A stretch of DNA of 33,526 nucleotides from an uncultured Eubacteriales bacterium (GTDB lineage: Bacteria > Bacillota > Clostridia > Christensenellales > Aristaeellaceae). Made by a program: the position numbers and the translations under genes. Under the pieces are notes generated by a model that was not told the origin of the DNA, did no database searches, and was given only the letters and a program-made list of their open reading frames with translations. Numbering within the stretch: the first letter of the stretch is position 1; every line of letters starts with the position of its first letter. Positions 18,201 through 22,642 of the stretch are shown here, piece after piece. The stretch covers positions 1 through 33,526 of the forward strand of contig CACYTF010000037.1 of NCBI GenBank assembly GCA_902777335.1, given 5' to 3'.

Positions 18201-20416
18201 GCGGCGTGCATATGGACATCTGGTCCCGCCTGGGTCGGGATGACCACATCTATACCTTCGCCAAGATGACGGTGCGCTCCGCGCTGGAGTTCCCGGGCTC
18301 CTACGCGCTCAACAACGCGAACCTCTACAACGCGGTGAACGTGGGCGCGGTGAACCTGACCGCCAACACCGGAAAGCTGTGGCTCTACGCCCACACCGGC
18401 GGCAAGTACGAGCCCAGGGGCGATGTGGACGCGGCCAGCAGCATCAAGCTGGGCGCCGCGCCGGAGGGCATCTCCCGGAACATCATGAGAATCAACAACG
18501 AGGTGAACCTGAACGAGAACGGAAAGAAGCGCGCGACCCTGACCAGCAAGAACTCTACGGTCAACGTGCAGTCGGAGCTTGAAAACCTGTGGCTGTACTG
18601 CAACAGCTTTGTGGAAGGCAGCGGCGCGTTTGGCAGCGTCACGAACATCTGCAACAACAACCTGCTCGCCGGCCTCACCGCCCGGATCTGGGTGGACAAC
18701 ACCCAGTTCAGCTCCAAGGACGGAACGTACCTGAAGGCCAACATGGGCGACAACGGCTTCACGGCCTTCTTCGAGGAAAAGTCCGAGGCCGCGCTCTACG
18801 CCCTCGCGGGCAGCGAAACGGCGCGGGCGAAGCTGGAGGGCAGCGTGAACGCGAGAATCATCACCTCGGACAGGAGCAACGTCAACGTCACCGGCAGCTT
18901 CTACCATACAGCGAACGCCGACTACAGGCACTACTACGAAACCAAGTGTACCGGCTGGGGGACATCCAAGGGCAAAAGGCAGGCACAGTTCTCGCTCGGC
19001 GCCAACAGCCATTGCGACTTCTGCGGCGACGTCACCGCCCTTGTTGGTTGGAATGGTTTGATACCGGTCTTTAAGACGGGAACGTACGGAAGCCTGTTCA
19101 ATTCCGGCTGGTCGCTGAGGTCGAACAACAATCTGGACGCCGCCTTTGCCAAGGCCCTGGCCCCGATCAACGACGTGAACCGCATGGTGAACGGCCTGGA
19201 CGACATCGCCAAGGCCCGCTACGGCGAGGAGGAGGACCAGGCGGCCGGCGCGATCTACGTGCTGGAGATCGAAGCGCCGCTGAAGAAGGACGTGACCCTC
19301 GGCGAGGACCGGCTGGCCCGGTATCGCCTGTGGAGCAACGGCCTGACCCAGCACGACGTGTACCTGCTGCCCAACGCCACCCAGCTGTACCGCAGCAACA
19401 AGCTGGAGTACGTGTCCGAGGTGCTGCGCGGCGACGCGCGCGACACCGGCGAGAGCTTCGTGGTGGATGTGTTCACCGCCCTCACGCCCTACGCCTACCA
19501 GAACCCGGTGATCCCGATCGGCGCCAGCGCCAGCCTGAACTTCGCCACCGGCCAGCTCTCGCTGCCCGCCCTGGCCGACTTCGAGCTGTACCTGCACGAG
19601 GTCTCCGGCGCGTGGCTGCTGGAGAACTTCCGCAGCGGCTTCTTCCGCAGGATGGACGCGCCGCGGGCGGACGTGAACGCCTACGTGCTGAACGGCGACG
19701 GCGAGGAAGTGAATACCCTGCCTACCGGTGAGATCCTGGAGGGCCTGATCCCGGACGGCGACATCGAGCAGTGGAAGCTCTACTGGGTGGGCGACAGCTA
19801 TGATACCGCCGCCGACGACGCTCAGACGCTGATCCTGCTGCTGCACAACGCGCAGACGGACGAGCTGACGGCCCTGCGCACCAGCCGCGCCATGATCGCG
19901 GCGGGCGAGGAATCCGTGCCCGTATCCCTGTACATCTTCCGCGACAGCAAGTCCGACCGGATGGGCGAGGAAAAGTACAACGTGATGTTCTTCGATACGC
20001 CCGCGGGTGAGAAGAGCCTGGTGAAGGTGATCACGGACGTGCTGGAGGATCGCGAGCTGGATCTGCCCAAGACCCTGCGCGTGGTGCTGCGGCCCATTGC
20101 CATCGAGGGCATCGAGCTGCCCGCCTACAGCCTCACCGATCACTACTTCGTGATGTGCGACGGCACCGGCGGCCGGGTGAGCCTGTTCGACGGCTTCTAT
20201 ACCAACACCTTCGACGGCCAGACCTTCGAGAGCGACTACCTGAAGATCGAGGGCGTCATGGACGGCAACCTGAAGGTGACGGTCAAGCAGGATCAGACCG
20301 TCTGGCCCGAAAAGACGAACGACACCCACGCCGTGGACCTGAACGAAACCCACTATGAATTGGTGAACGGCGTGTGGCAGGAGCCGGAAGCGGATCCTGA
20401 GGCCGTCGCGGCGTGA
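257..20416 (+). CDS. Giant exported filamentous adhesin-like protein (6719 aa), LktA/beta-solenoid type with RTX-like and InlB-like modules
   Basis: The ATG at 257 has GGAGGT six bases upstream. Residues 1-38 form a Sec signal peptide (Lys/Arg, long hydrophobic core, Ala-Phe-Ala cleavage). Residues about 58-206 are Lys-Gln-Glu-Glu-Ala-Pro repeats and about 207-448 a 13-residue Pro-Ala-Val-Glu-Glu-Thr-Pro-Ala-Gln-Glu-Glu repeat. About 456-598 looks like a compact beta domain. About 728-892 holds about eight G-x-G-[DN]-D type RTX-like repeats. From about 990 to 6115 the protein is mostly short Ala/Gly/Val strands such as VGVGAAVAVNV alternating with VNVTAxxD turns, the pattern of LktA-family filamentous adhesins. 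Inserted in this are InlB-like modules (about 1315-2268 and 3155-3382), a charged helical stretch (about 2685-3052) and a hydrophilic loop (about 4785-4919). The C-terminal 600 residues are non-repetitive, with no LPXTG or membrane anchor. It is probably an extracellular fibre for adhesion or interbacterial contact. Family name is from pattern recognition; the role is inferred. Confidence 0.85.
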   Translation: MNISIFSKAKRLMAMALVLAMMLTTLGGYAPAWFAAFAEESGTEGLSQDNPTSEGEKPVEEEAPKQEEAPAKEEAPKQEEAPAKEEAPKQEEATKQEEAPTKEEAPKQEEAPKQEEAPKQEEAPKQEEAPKQEEAPAKEEAPKQEEAPAKEETPKQEEAPTKEEAPKQEEAPVKEEAPKQEEAPAKEEASKQEEALKQEEAPKQEETAPAVEKAPAQEEAAPAVEEAPAQEEAAPAVEETPAQEEAAPAVEETPAQEEVPDGEISVVEEPAPAVEETPAQEEPAPAVEETPAQEEAATAVEEAPVQEETALVVEEVPAQEEAAPAVEETSAQEEAAPAVEETPAQEEPAPAVEETSAQEEATPVVEETPAQEEAAPAVEETPAQEEAAPAVEETPTQEESAPAVEETPAQEEAAPEVEETPAQEEPAPAVEEAPAQEETPAEAISDVEEPAAADAPRTLQIQIGDHIISATGSIPEGAELQAVEIPADMAEQMSGKKPLFAYDIRLVVDGKVWQPEEYGTNVKLSMQDLNGDQLGRDIEIVHVKTDLMNEDGTLSEEAVEKAMEGLDEGNVQAERIDTDTQSGAVSFGTGSFSGFMANTLVLLERMFKDAMEARKAGDKKVQIFLEGDTEYEGDATFSNVGYDVAEDFEVEFLTRDAGDDYLQSAGTTTVSGNINIKGINVTMVGVKMAAEKAVTVDNAKLKYYGTSGADSLTVNVLGEKGVAIILTGAGDDDVTIDVKDGASAQVNTGEGDDTVTATVSDGSASIATEAGDDTVNATFSGDKSPVEMTIETGTGDDKVKLTNKANQGTTTVDTGDGNDEVEVDAHTGGNGGITVKTGNGDDTVSLTNTGSAPNPIGKMDVSLGAGDDMASVDVSLSTAVTDVTLRGDEGKDTVHFTGSLGNGTDEHKRVEGDLNNLKFMAASGKTLNVPLYTIEKLTDSLSNKESIELTPKDGKLAYEADRYFVDYKVAIPAKDIKELKVTSKDGKYLPLSNLIINTATEVDGKNKLVISEGTIIDVRGLNVVLDGNNIEINGTIVASDVNITANSGGKFVNVVADSKIVITDKAAIYTSGDVMILAKVTMAGPMLDANALVGAAVDLAPINSINVKIAHASVDIAGKVYAGVSPASLDAIAEDPAKAQPAFGTDGGSVTAKAETSVAMGVDGDGKPLDSGWPVAVSVATVEATVNVQKDAVIEAAQDISLGSRSTLKAGTRASSGLFGAPASAAVAVLTNDVHTTVNGKLNAHGGDANVTAEGTLEATTVADRGSGQKIISGGYAAVTVALQDVKAVVGSTAVVKAAGDVNVHSKATEKVVDKAASSSLAESQSGGDDGGILGTIKEKVSDLLGTLAEKLISAITGKNKTEKKIKKALKLLPVSDKSVTLDTKAQRKGQVSADVVTENGKTKVKLNLEPWEGYEVKSITLRGYFPGESYWNVKTLKKEDIAGKKQVELDGVGNKMIVFVDYEEKPGQSEDDWSPADLFEDKDESKNSDDDELDEDTWRPSDLFNLDDTLNDVQGGTEGKDKGGAKEKGKVSLSLGGGVLTYDFLPDSPDKNLDKVNPGDEIRLIPNPANGQKLKEGGLKATYTVKEMVKEEGKDEEKEKDVEKVIVITPDAQGRYILKVPETFETDKGIRVNAEFEEGAQRKDADQSQTQITGSVAVTVAHNDSQALIDEGATVVAGGIVDAQSDIKTDVSTTADGSAASKDGVPAPEPAAPPTYPISRPEAEDYDGYAEDDAYMFGLKLDSSINGTVDIVPDKDPETGKDKPYAYIITPKPHEGYTVASATLTYYQAGEPHTLELKKAADGTYRVELGKSLLGSVIGYYTVKDDCYNKVETGKMAQIIDFVKNLIGGTNGIDKGSTISLKFAFSSENESGVFHESYDARTIQPRIINIKYGTYKGTGNSSGTIAFNKERTKTVDGKTYYVFTARPEADKGYALDGKLKASWDGSDGVELEQRADGLWYLDESLLPDNQKVTVTGAFKEQFRDFKKSDDVKNGSLILYDEKVKKADEPRFTVKPDAGYSVDEITVTYTKTNALGMDEKVTLKLSDANSKITKVKDLADVYTFTVDDVKADTEIKVDASFKLKAIGVYAGQFDVEANRYKLSEKRVAGGDTVTVSLNDEDVAAGKKITSVKVEVQGKPSVTVEVKDDHTFEVPKELKDGDNLIVTSVVINNKEIPLEGAKLENGTVTPNVPFADKNENVEVTLAPADGFMLKKDTLKAVLKSEDGTYSEEVMMRRKSDTLYVFTVPAVIPGGKKCKLTFVGEFEPGQSDSSQVNTSVGAGIAVSVVNSEGRADVKGSVTGGLNVKSSSEGAVATESKAGYSAGNIGVGGAVSVQVASVDSKALVHDSANVNLDGTLNVSAGNAVDYQVTADASGNKEAGKTGVGAGIAVAVNGSDTYAAVNDNAKVKGSGNDLSITANQTLKDAVRAKAGATGGSAGVPVAAVDVTGGSAQAYMGRVNGAKLKANDVTVTAANIASHEISADAAAAGKGVGVGAAIDVSVVSDKANARLNQSVNAASVKVKTENESRLSSTATASASGGQSEGDGGQSPDDQADGLLGAASKLAGKNGSDSVSQNDIMNAFSTNRQKAETSEGSVAVAGAVAVNVQKSVSNSEILSGVDVKSAGELAVTALNGTTASVKANASTTNSNVGVGVGVAVNIVGLSNIAKISDGEIEAAMLKVAANTKLTEPAIAEEVQEELSEEELAKLAEEAAKEEAKKTLSREIGKAVNGFVQDLIAAMGLDSYVSSSLIGDITDKVAEDATQEVLKTMELDALLGTMTIEQVADMVKTGVESIFNDMSGKPAEGAVDKDADLTNALKNLTDAQRQALKQVLESHAASLGTKVDPTDSDSVKTALKTIIGLEFAKKMKAQLPGMPKTLMLSAKDGLVEYLKQNIGGILSGMFSGKDKDKDKNNDAMSKLTEQAGNKVTSAVSDKVKQIVGETLGKTLEDVAVTLITELPDVDMASILAVAMKSDEESEDSEQVKEASDEAAEKVNEEFEKKVPYKEILAKLSEGDFKTRITEALRAGAKAALITLSNESLNALTEHFDLALQASDPAATGHVIDTQAISGAGAKDVGVAGSVAVTVLNAETSATIADSGKAVNVTGDMTLEADELRAVNNVASAAVNAKGDAVANLEAGAEEDKDIGGGDQANSVDTNEYGADKKATVKITVGPGGVGQIVPAEKGKNRPGVYITLKEGYKMPDGNLVAYTYTKGDGTEGKGTVAAVQKGGRWYVNTASGAFKKLGSKAVISLEVKPQEDLHSVHAPTLTKNGTDVADDAVSVSVKGRQSNYGAISAKVGDLLQIRVDREKAKNGQVKAITYTCNGKKVEVMLDKDGKPAEGNAAAYALTTANAMETLYTLAMPDGDITDITVTFQKAEKSGDSNTRATDSAGRSVGVGAAFSIVYGKSGVTANIGGRQVKAGALTVNADSARVQSLAAAAGTDPMGANANPEGIKDFAFDASVALNILDNEIAATVAKAAKIETTGYMDAEEKAVAGDLKVVANEASADTVAASAFSAGESTAVGASVAVNIANSRALATLESGAKVAGGATVAATGSSADVTRAVATALGADIARGLMKLNAGVQNLAAGANSLMNGSAADNLMKSKDKPAGTDTNKRITDRLNSTEKKDSGNPNADESLSVSQNVLRSQDVQTQSEDAGGEGAKEGLDEARNSTEDASSLRDPGNKTGSKVQVAAAVGVNLTSHEMLAKVGAIEAAGDINAVAENAGNFQTQGTGAAMSLAEKANSIALGVAVSVNKNTANVNIEGDLVSANAGDVNASARLTQNLSGDFAGKLATQAVSGSVAGKDSAISLGGAVSVLTSKGEAQVSVAGGTADAPRKLQGGSVAIESIDKSRLASRAGGISLSMGSSVGMGIATNIITSSNSVKAAVGDNTEITAASFRLNAEKQAVTDEDFKQLINLRTLVTDSSNLTDEQRASAQTGFIDYHKTTDADGRTSYQANVDLSSEKLLGLMDGLNFLSGQNTYVEAIAGSVAAGQTSASLSGSVAVAVNKNDIQAMLGNNVKINAGKGDADVTASDDATTRVIAGSLSAAPADVGVGVTVAVLVNSDSAVAKSGNNTEITAAGGVKHTARQTGDTQLFTGAMSVAKGGNALGGAINVVVNKSIANSLIGNNAKLSAGADADIHSKSRFDLTLISGSANVGTGSVAAGGTVNVIVDKSDSTTRLGSGNELTAGKNLSVTSDVSNQMISGVASASVAASMGGSGAGAVNVIVARSIADTTVGGGAKLTATAGDMNLNANNDAWMLNATLAAAGAGGTAIGGAFNVNVFDRQAAVNLTDGALKAGGNLYARSSGRDSTVMAGLAIAGGVTGAAMSGNVGVLVEKNQILTNISKGVTATAGKNAVLEAYFSDYTVDAAGSIALSGSSAAVGATVLTVVKDNYVRASLGASDITASGIGDAVKSLNGTDVQGVYVGANASETQFLGAAGVSGGLGASVNGVVDVLVNNNTVFADASKAALKGGDGGIAVNASDDTTQALLAGGLSVGLSAGVGASVVTLVSNKTVRALAYDMDAAKDISVTADNIDDVTTIAISAGGGSVGVQIGAAVQVLKSNANAEVRNNVKSAEGGLTIASRNNTTLNNAAAALAGGLAAAVTPVGVVTYFNGKSTANLKGGSTVNAKKDVNVTSEANKEIGLYSVGAAAAAGAGVSGTANVIVSKDEASAKVGKDASVTTTNGGLNIRSTSDYDLTSATASVGAGTAGVAINAVVSVIKSKTLAEMAGKASLGGDLNVKAKGTKDITNVGANLAVGLVGVGVNVLVLVTGTKMSQDAADMMANGGKKDGKTFNAKDLMATVARNDKGASKYYKNELNGDILANDTAGNGRRESQITVGGSSGRGDKKQGTFDGASGYRSGDFDDKNYNDEGGTQRGEKLNARDTQDVTNAKNLNTYTYTDDPQDAVIARITDTAVVEKAKNITVAAEQPVTADLFGATVSGGAVGVGVTAAVAILRSNVLASSLGDIRNATGSVSVRADSLSNGRVADRSNVLKKLLKGIDPENGGIRVIGATATGGAVAVAVGAGVALTDNVTQAVLGGKVNAGGDVNVAAKQNYGHVTAAVGAFSVGAIAIGAAVGVAQSNATVSSRIAKDAWVTAKNNVNITNSATQNVTALAATAGAGAIAVNAGVAVAINRMTQNTGIGKGASVTANNINVKAASNTTADSGLLGISVGGIGVALGAAVSQVNANVNTLVEGATLKATGTAEVFNDVKSTATPKAVSLAAGGIAAGGNVLLAFNDTVSKASVTGSTVNADTLNVVGNLEGTATSQLTAAQVGAIAVGLSVNYADMRAENRAVLTDSTVNVKNLMVRTARDGGNKTSAVADTVAGGMGFLALNMNAAIARNNSKSYAVIKGGDINATERTFMRAYHAPTARASVTGVNAGALSVAANVVVALNDSDTRTIAKADKLETGSAEFTVYGGDTAQAEIVTGGGALFKADASIAVGYGRANNIVDVDIKKLTASSLKANAKANSNAASKVTNGSYAAVKAAALMGAAYSQDVVDTRVKLGDGSQITGDTTVYTEYDMSADADLTPHKGGIDVSLANIGVNLATAKSTAYAGADLAVSDGTVKAKDVTVQTWGKGKTSAIIRPTKIEVSLVKVAVNKVNSDLSMTQYATIHLDNAGTLDASGNVNVKSYVTPTATAEVGNSGADKGTKISLVSADLSYAHAKENQAATAGIYGSGNNATLKAANLKVVTDNLNQESYTYASSNQAASYGFLTLGNLDARAIASDDFSTVVKDVAINASGRVDLYAWTNSHAVVRGGVPGGFAIVDGGKSYTNADIGEASDYQTSQILIGDGVKIKANQLEMYARNTSNADANMERGGSYSLAKVSSSSQPTHTYLKTNLLIGKNVELTTKDWMSIYMRNYITAKSIMNNESKGVVLNVDVMKGENYLTERNLLQIDENTKLSSGGNMEINALSTANMDARTEYKNESYGLIGAGASNAVNNLDREQKLQIMDGVTASSGGVHMDIWSRLGRDDHIYTFAKMTVRSALEFPGSYALNNANLYNAVNVGAVNLTANTGKLWLYAHTGGKYEPRGDVDAASSIKLGAAPEGISRNIMRINNEVNLNENGKKRATLTSKNSTVNVQSELENLWLYCNSFVEGSGAFGSVTNICNNNLLAGLTARIWVDNTQFSSKDGTYLKANMGDNGFTAFFEEKSEAALYALAGSETARAKLEGSVNARIITSDRSNVNVTGSFYHTANADYRHYYETKCTGWGTSKGKRQAQFSLGANSHCDFCGDVTALVGWNGLIPVFKTGTYGSLFNSGWSLRSNNNLDAAFAKALAPINDVNRMVNGLDDIAKARYGEEEDQAAGAIYVLEIEAPLKKDVTLGEDRLARYRLWSNGLTQHDVYLLPNATQLYRSNKLEYVSEVLRGDARDTGESFVVDVFTALTPYAYQNPVIPIGASASLNFATGQLSLPALADFELYLHEVSGAWLLENFRSGFFRRMDAPRADVNAYVLNGDGEEVNTLPTGEILEGLIPDGDIEQWKLYWVGDSYDTAADDAQTLILLLHNAQTDELTALRTSRAMIAAGEESVPVSLYIFRDSKSDRMGEEKYNVMFFDTPAGEKSLVKVITDVLEDRELDLPKTLRVVLRPIAIEGIELPAYSLTDHYFVMCDGTGGRVSLFDGFYTNTFDGQTFESDYLKIEGVMDGNLKVTVKQDQTVWPEKTNDTHAVDLNETHYELVNGVWQEPEADPEAVAA
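438..876 (+). repeat. Tandem coding repeats, 18/36-bp units (Glu-Ala-Pro-Lys-Gln-Glu)
   Basis: An 18-bp unit encoding Pro-Lys-Gln-Glu-Glu-Ala alternates with a version encoding Pro-Ala-Lys-Glu-Glu-Ala, giving a 36-bp super-period repeated many times. Units differ mostly at third positions (GAA/GAG, CCC/CCG/CCT), so the protein repeat is more uniform than the DNA. The stretch follows the signal peptide of the giant protein and would form an extended, highly charged stalk. Copy number may be collapsed or expanded in assembly. Confidence 0.85.
877..1572 (+). repeat. Tandem coding repeats, 39-bp units (Pro-Ala-Val-Glu-Glu-Thr-Pro-Ala-Gln-Glu-Glu)
   Basis: A second repeat family with a 13-residue period directly follows the first. 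It is acidic (Glu-rich) with no Lys in most units, so the net charge differs from the mixed-charge first block. A break at about 1030-1065 (Asp-Gly-Glu-Ile-Ser-Val-Val) recurs in similar form at about 1585 (Ala-Ile-Ser-Asp-Val), which suggests a larger duplicated super-unit. Confidence 0.8.
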
Positions 20417-20435
20417 CCGAAGATACAAAAACCAA

Positions 20436-20473
20436 AGCCGAAACGGAGACGCTCCCGCGTCTCCCTTTCGGCT
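20436..20473. promoter_or_regulatory. Strong intergenic hairpin between giant-protein and C11 protease genes
   Basis: Arms 20436-20452 and 20457-20473 are complementary over 17 positions with a single C-C mismatch, around a TCCC loop. There is no T-run on the plus-strand side; the side that would follow it on the minus strand is T-rich. It could partly terminate or protect the long upstream transcript. It ends only 8 bases before the purine-rich ribosome binding site (about 20481-20488) of the protease gene, so it could also influence translation. Confidence 0.6.
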
Positions 20474-20496
20474 GTATGGAAGGAAGGAAAAACCGG

Positions 20497-22545
20497 ATGA
20501 AAAACCGCGTGATTTTGCTGGCGATGCTGCTGCTGGGCCTGCTGTGGGTCGTGCCGGCGTGGGCCGGGGCCCAGGAAGCCCCGGAGACCTCGGAATGGAC
20601 GGTCATGTTCTATTTTTGCGGAAGCGACCTGGAGAGCGGCCACGGCTACGCCTCCGGCAACATCAAGGAGATCGCGCAGTGCCTGACCTATGAGGCGGTG
20701 GGCGAATACTTTTCACAGCAGGCGGGCGAAGCCGGGCCGGACGCGGTGAACGTGGTGCTGGAGACCGGCGGCAGCCGCGAATGGCACGTCCAGGAGCTGG
20801 GGATGAACGTGCGCACCGACGCGCTGCAGCGCTGGCACTTCCGCCCGGGCACGAAGCTGCTGGAGGAAAACAGCGCCGCCATCGAGCTGGCGCAGGAGCT
20901 TCCCCTGGCCAGCATGGCCCGGCCGGAGACGCTGGCCGACTTCATCCGCTGGAGCGCGGAGAACTATCCGGCGAAAAAATACGCGCTGGTGCTGTGGGAT
21001 CACGGCACGGGCGCGCTGAACGGGCTGATCATCGACGAGCTGTTCGACGGCGAGACGATGGGCCTGGACCAGCTGAAGACGGCCCTGGCCGACGGCGGCG
21101 TCCGCTTCGAGGCCGTGCTGTTCGACGCCTGCCTGATGGCCAACTTAGAGACGGCCTGCGCCATCAAGGACAGCGCCAACTGGATGATCGCCTCCGAGGA
21201 GCTGGTGGCCGGCAAGGGCACCGCCATGAGCATGTGGCTCCAGCAACTCTTCTTCGTTCCCCAGTGGGACGGCCTGCGGCTGGGCCGGTGGATCTGTGAG
21301 ATGAACATGTACAAGTACGCCGAGCAGGAATCCGAGCAGGAGCAGAATGTGATCACCTGGTCGGTGATCGACCTGAGCAAGATCGACCGGTTGGCGGCGG
21401 CGTTCGACCGCTTCTTCGCGTACTGCGACCGGGAATACGTGGGCGGCGCCGACGACTACAGCTTCAACGCCCTCAGCGAGGCGCTGAACGATTCCTTTGA
21501 ATTCGGCCTGGGCGACGCGGAGATGATCGACCTGGCGGACCTGCCCTATCACCCCTACATGGTACTGGGCCTGGACCGGGCGCTGTACACGGAGCTGCTG
21601 GACGCCCTGACGGAGGCCGTGGTGTACAACACCCACGGGCCGGAGCGCGCCCGGGCGGGCGGGCTGTCCTTCTGCTATCCCGCCGGGTCAAGCCCCGCCC
21701 AGCTGGACGATTACGCCAAGGTGTGCCCCTCCGCCCATTACCTGGCCCTGCTGGACGCCATCCAACCGAACTGGAGCGCGCCGGAATGGGTGTACAGTCA
21801 GGCGGAAGCGCTGCCGGAGATCGTGGATATCCCCGCCTATCAGATCCGCGTGCAAAAGAGCCTCAATGACGCGGGCATTCCCCAGCTCACCGTTGTAGAC
21901 GGATACCGCAACCTCAGGTATGCCTATGTGGACATACTGCGCCTGAACCCCAGAACCGATAACATCGTGTGTATGGGCGATCTGCCCGCCGTGCTTTCGA
22001 TCGACGAGGCCGCCCAGCAGGCCACCTTCGGCCTCAGCGGCCTTGCCGAATGGCCAGCGCTGGAGGACGTGCACTGCGCGGCGCAGATCGTCAGCGTGGA
22101 TTACCTGGGCGGCCGGGCGCTGTACCAGATCCCCCTGCGGATGGGCAACGATACGTACATGCTGCGCTGCGGCGTCGAGGATTTTGACAAGCCCGCCGTC
22201 GTCTACGGCCTGTGGGAGGGCTACAGCGCCGACAGCGGCGTGTTCAGCCGAAACGTGATCCCGCTGACCAAGGTGGCGGGGCAGGAGTATGTTCTGCTGT
22301 ATCCCATCGACGGCACCGCCGACGGCCACGTGCGCTATGAGACCAGCGGAACCCTCACGATGTACCGCTCGCTGGACCTGTCCACCAAGCCGCTGGACCC
22401 CGGGACCTACTACCTGGAATACTATGTCGAGGATATCTTCCGGCGCCACCTGCCCCTGGAACGGGTGGAAATCCAGTGGGACGGCCAGAAGGTCACCGTG
22501 GCCGAAGGCGCGTGGGAAGGCGAAACCACGCTGACGGTCCAGTAA
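20497..22545 (+). CDS. Exported clostripain-family (C11) cysteine protease
   Basis: The protein has 682 residues from the ATG at 20497, chosen because AGGAAGG lies about nine bases upstream and the following residues form a signal peptide (MKNR, Leu-rich core, Ala-Trp-Ala). An upstream in-frame ATG at 20413 overlaps the previous stop codon and would put 28 polar residues before the signal. The mature part opens with a WTVMFYFCGSDLES strand typical of C11 peptidases. The catalytic His is in LVLWDHGTG (H169) and the catalytic Cys in FDACLMANLE (C212), the spacing expected for clostripain, which cleaves after Arg or Lys. The C-terminal half (from about residue 430) is beta-rich and unassigned. 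The gene starts 80 bp after the giant adhesin gene on the same strand. Processing of that protein is a reasonable guess but is not shown by the sequence. Confidence 0.9.
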   Translation: MKNRVILLAMLLLGLLWVVPAWAGAQEAPETSEWTVMFYFCGSDLESGHGYASGNIKEIAQCLTYEAVGEYFSQQAGEAGPDAVNVVLETGGSREWHVQELGMNVRTDALQRWHFRPGTKLLEENSAAIELAQELPLASMARPETLADFIRWSAENYPAKKYALVLWDHGTGALNGLIIDELFDGETMGLDQLKTALADGGVRFEAVLFDACLMANLETACAIKDSANWMIASEELVAGKGTAMSMWLQQLFFVPQWDGLRLGRWICEMNMYKYAEQESEQEQNVITWSVIDLSKIDRLAAAFDRFFAYCDREYVGGADDYSFNALSEALNDSFEFGLGDAEMIDLADLPYHPYMVLGLDRALYTELLDALTEAVVYNTHGPERARAGGLSFCYPAGSSPAQLDDYAKVCPSAHYLALLDAIQPNWSAPEWVYSQAEALPEIVDIPAYQIRVQKSLNDAGIPQLTVVDGYRNLRYAYVDILRLNPRTDNIVCMGDLPAVLSIDEAAQQATFGLSGLAEWPALEDVHCAAQIVSVDYLGGRALYQIPLRMGNDTYMLRCGVEDFDKPAVVYGLWEGYSADSGVFSRNVIPLTKVAGQEYVLLYPIDGTADGHVRYETSGTLTMYRSLDLSTKPLDPGTYYLEYYVEDIFRRHLPLERVEIQWDGQKVTVAEGAWEGETTLTVQ

Positions 22546-22552
22546 CCAAAAG

Positions 22553-22592
22553 CTTCCCCACCGCAGTGGGGAAGTCCCCGCGAAGCGGGGGA
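22553..22592. repeat. Two back-to-back perfect hairpins after the C11 protease gene
   Basis: CTTCCCCAC (22553-22561) pairs with GTGGGGAAG (22566-22574) over nine bases with a 4-nt loop. Immediately after it, CCCCGC (22576-22581) pairs with GCGGGG (22585-22590) around a GAA loop. No T-run follows, so it is not a textbook intrinsic terminator. It shares the design (consecutive unrelated short hairpins with 3-5-nt loops and no spacer) with the arrays at 26867-26940 and 27068-27145. Confidence 0.65.
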
Positions 22593-22642
22593 TAGGGCTC
22601 CCCCGGCCCCCAATCGACCCAATAACATTGAGGTGAAACACC

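Noticed and set aside
4310..20428. A continuous minus-strand open frame of more than 5300 codons opposite the giant gene
   Set aside because: It is codon-aligned with the plus-strand gene and is open only because TTA, CTA and TCA are unused there. It has no ribosome site, signal or recognisable domain, while the plus-strand gene has all three.
20413..20496. Upstream in-frame ATG giving a longer C11 protease
   Set aside because: It would place 28 polar residues ahead of the signal peptide, run through the hairpin and lack a ribosome site. The ATG at 20497 has one.
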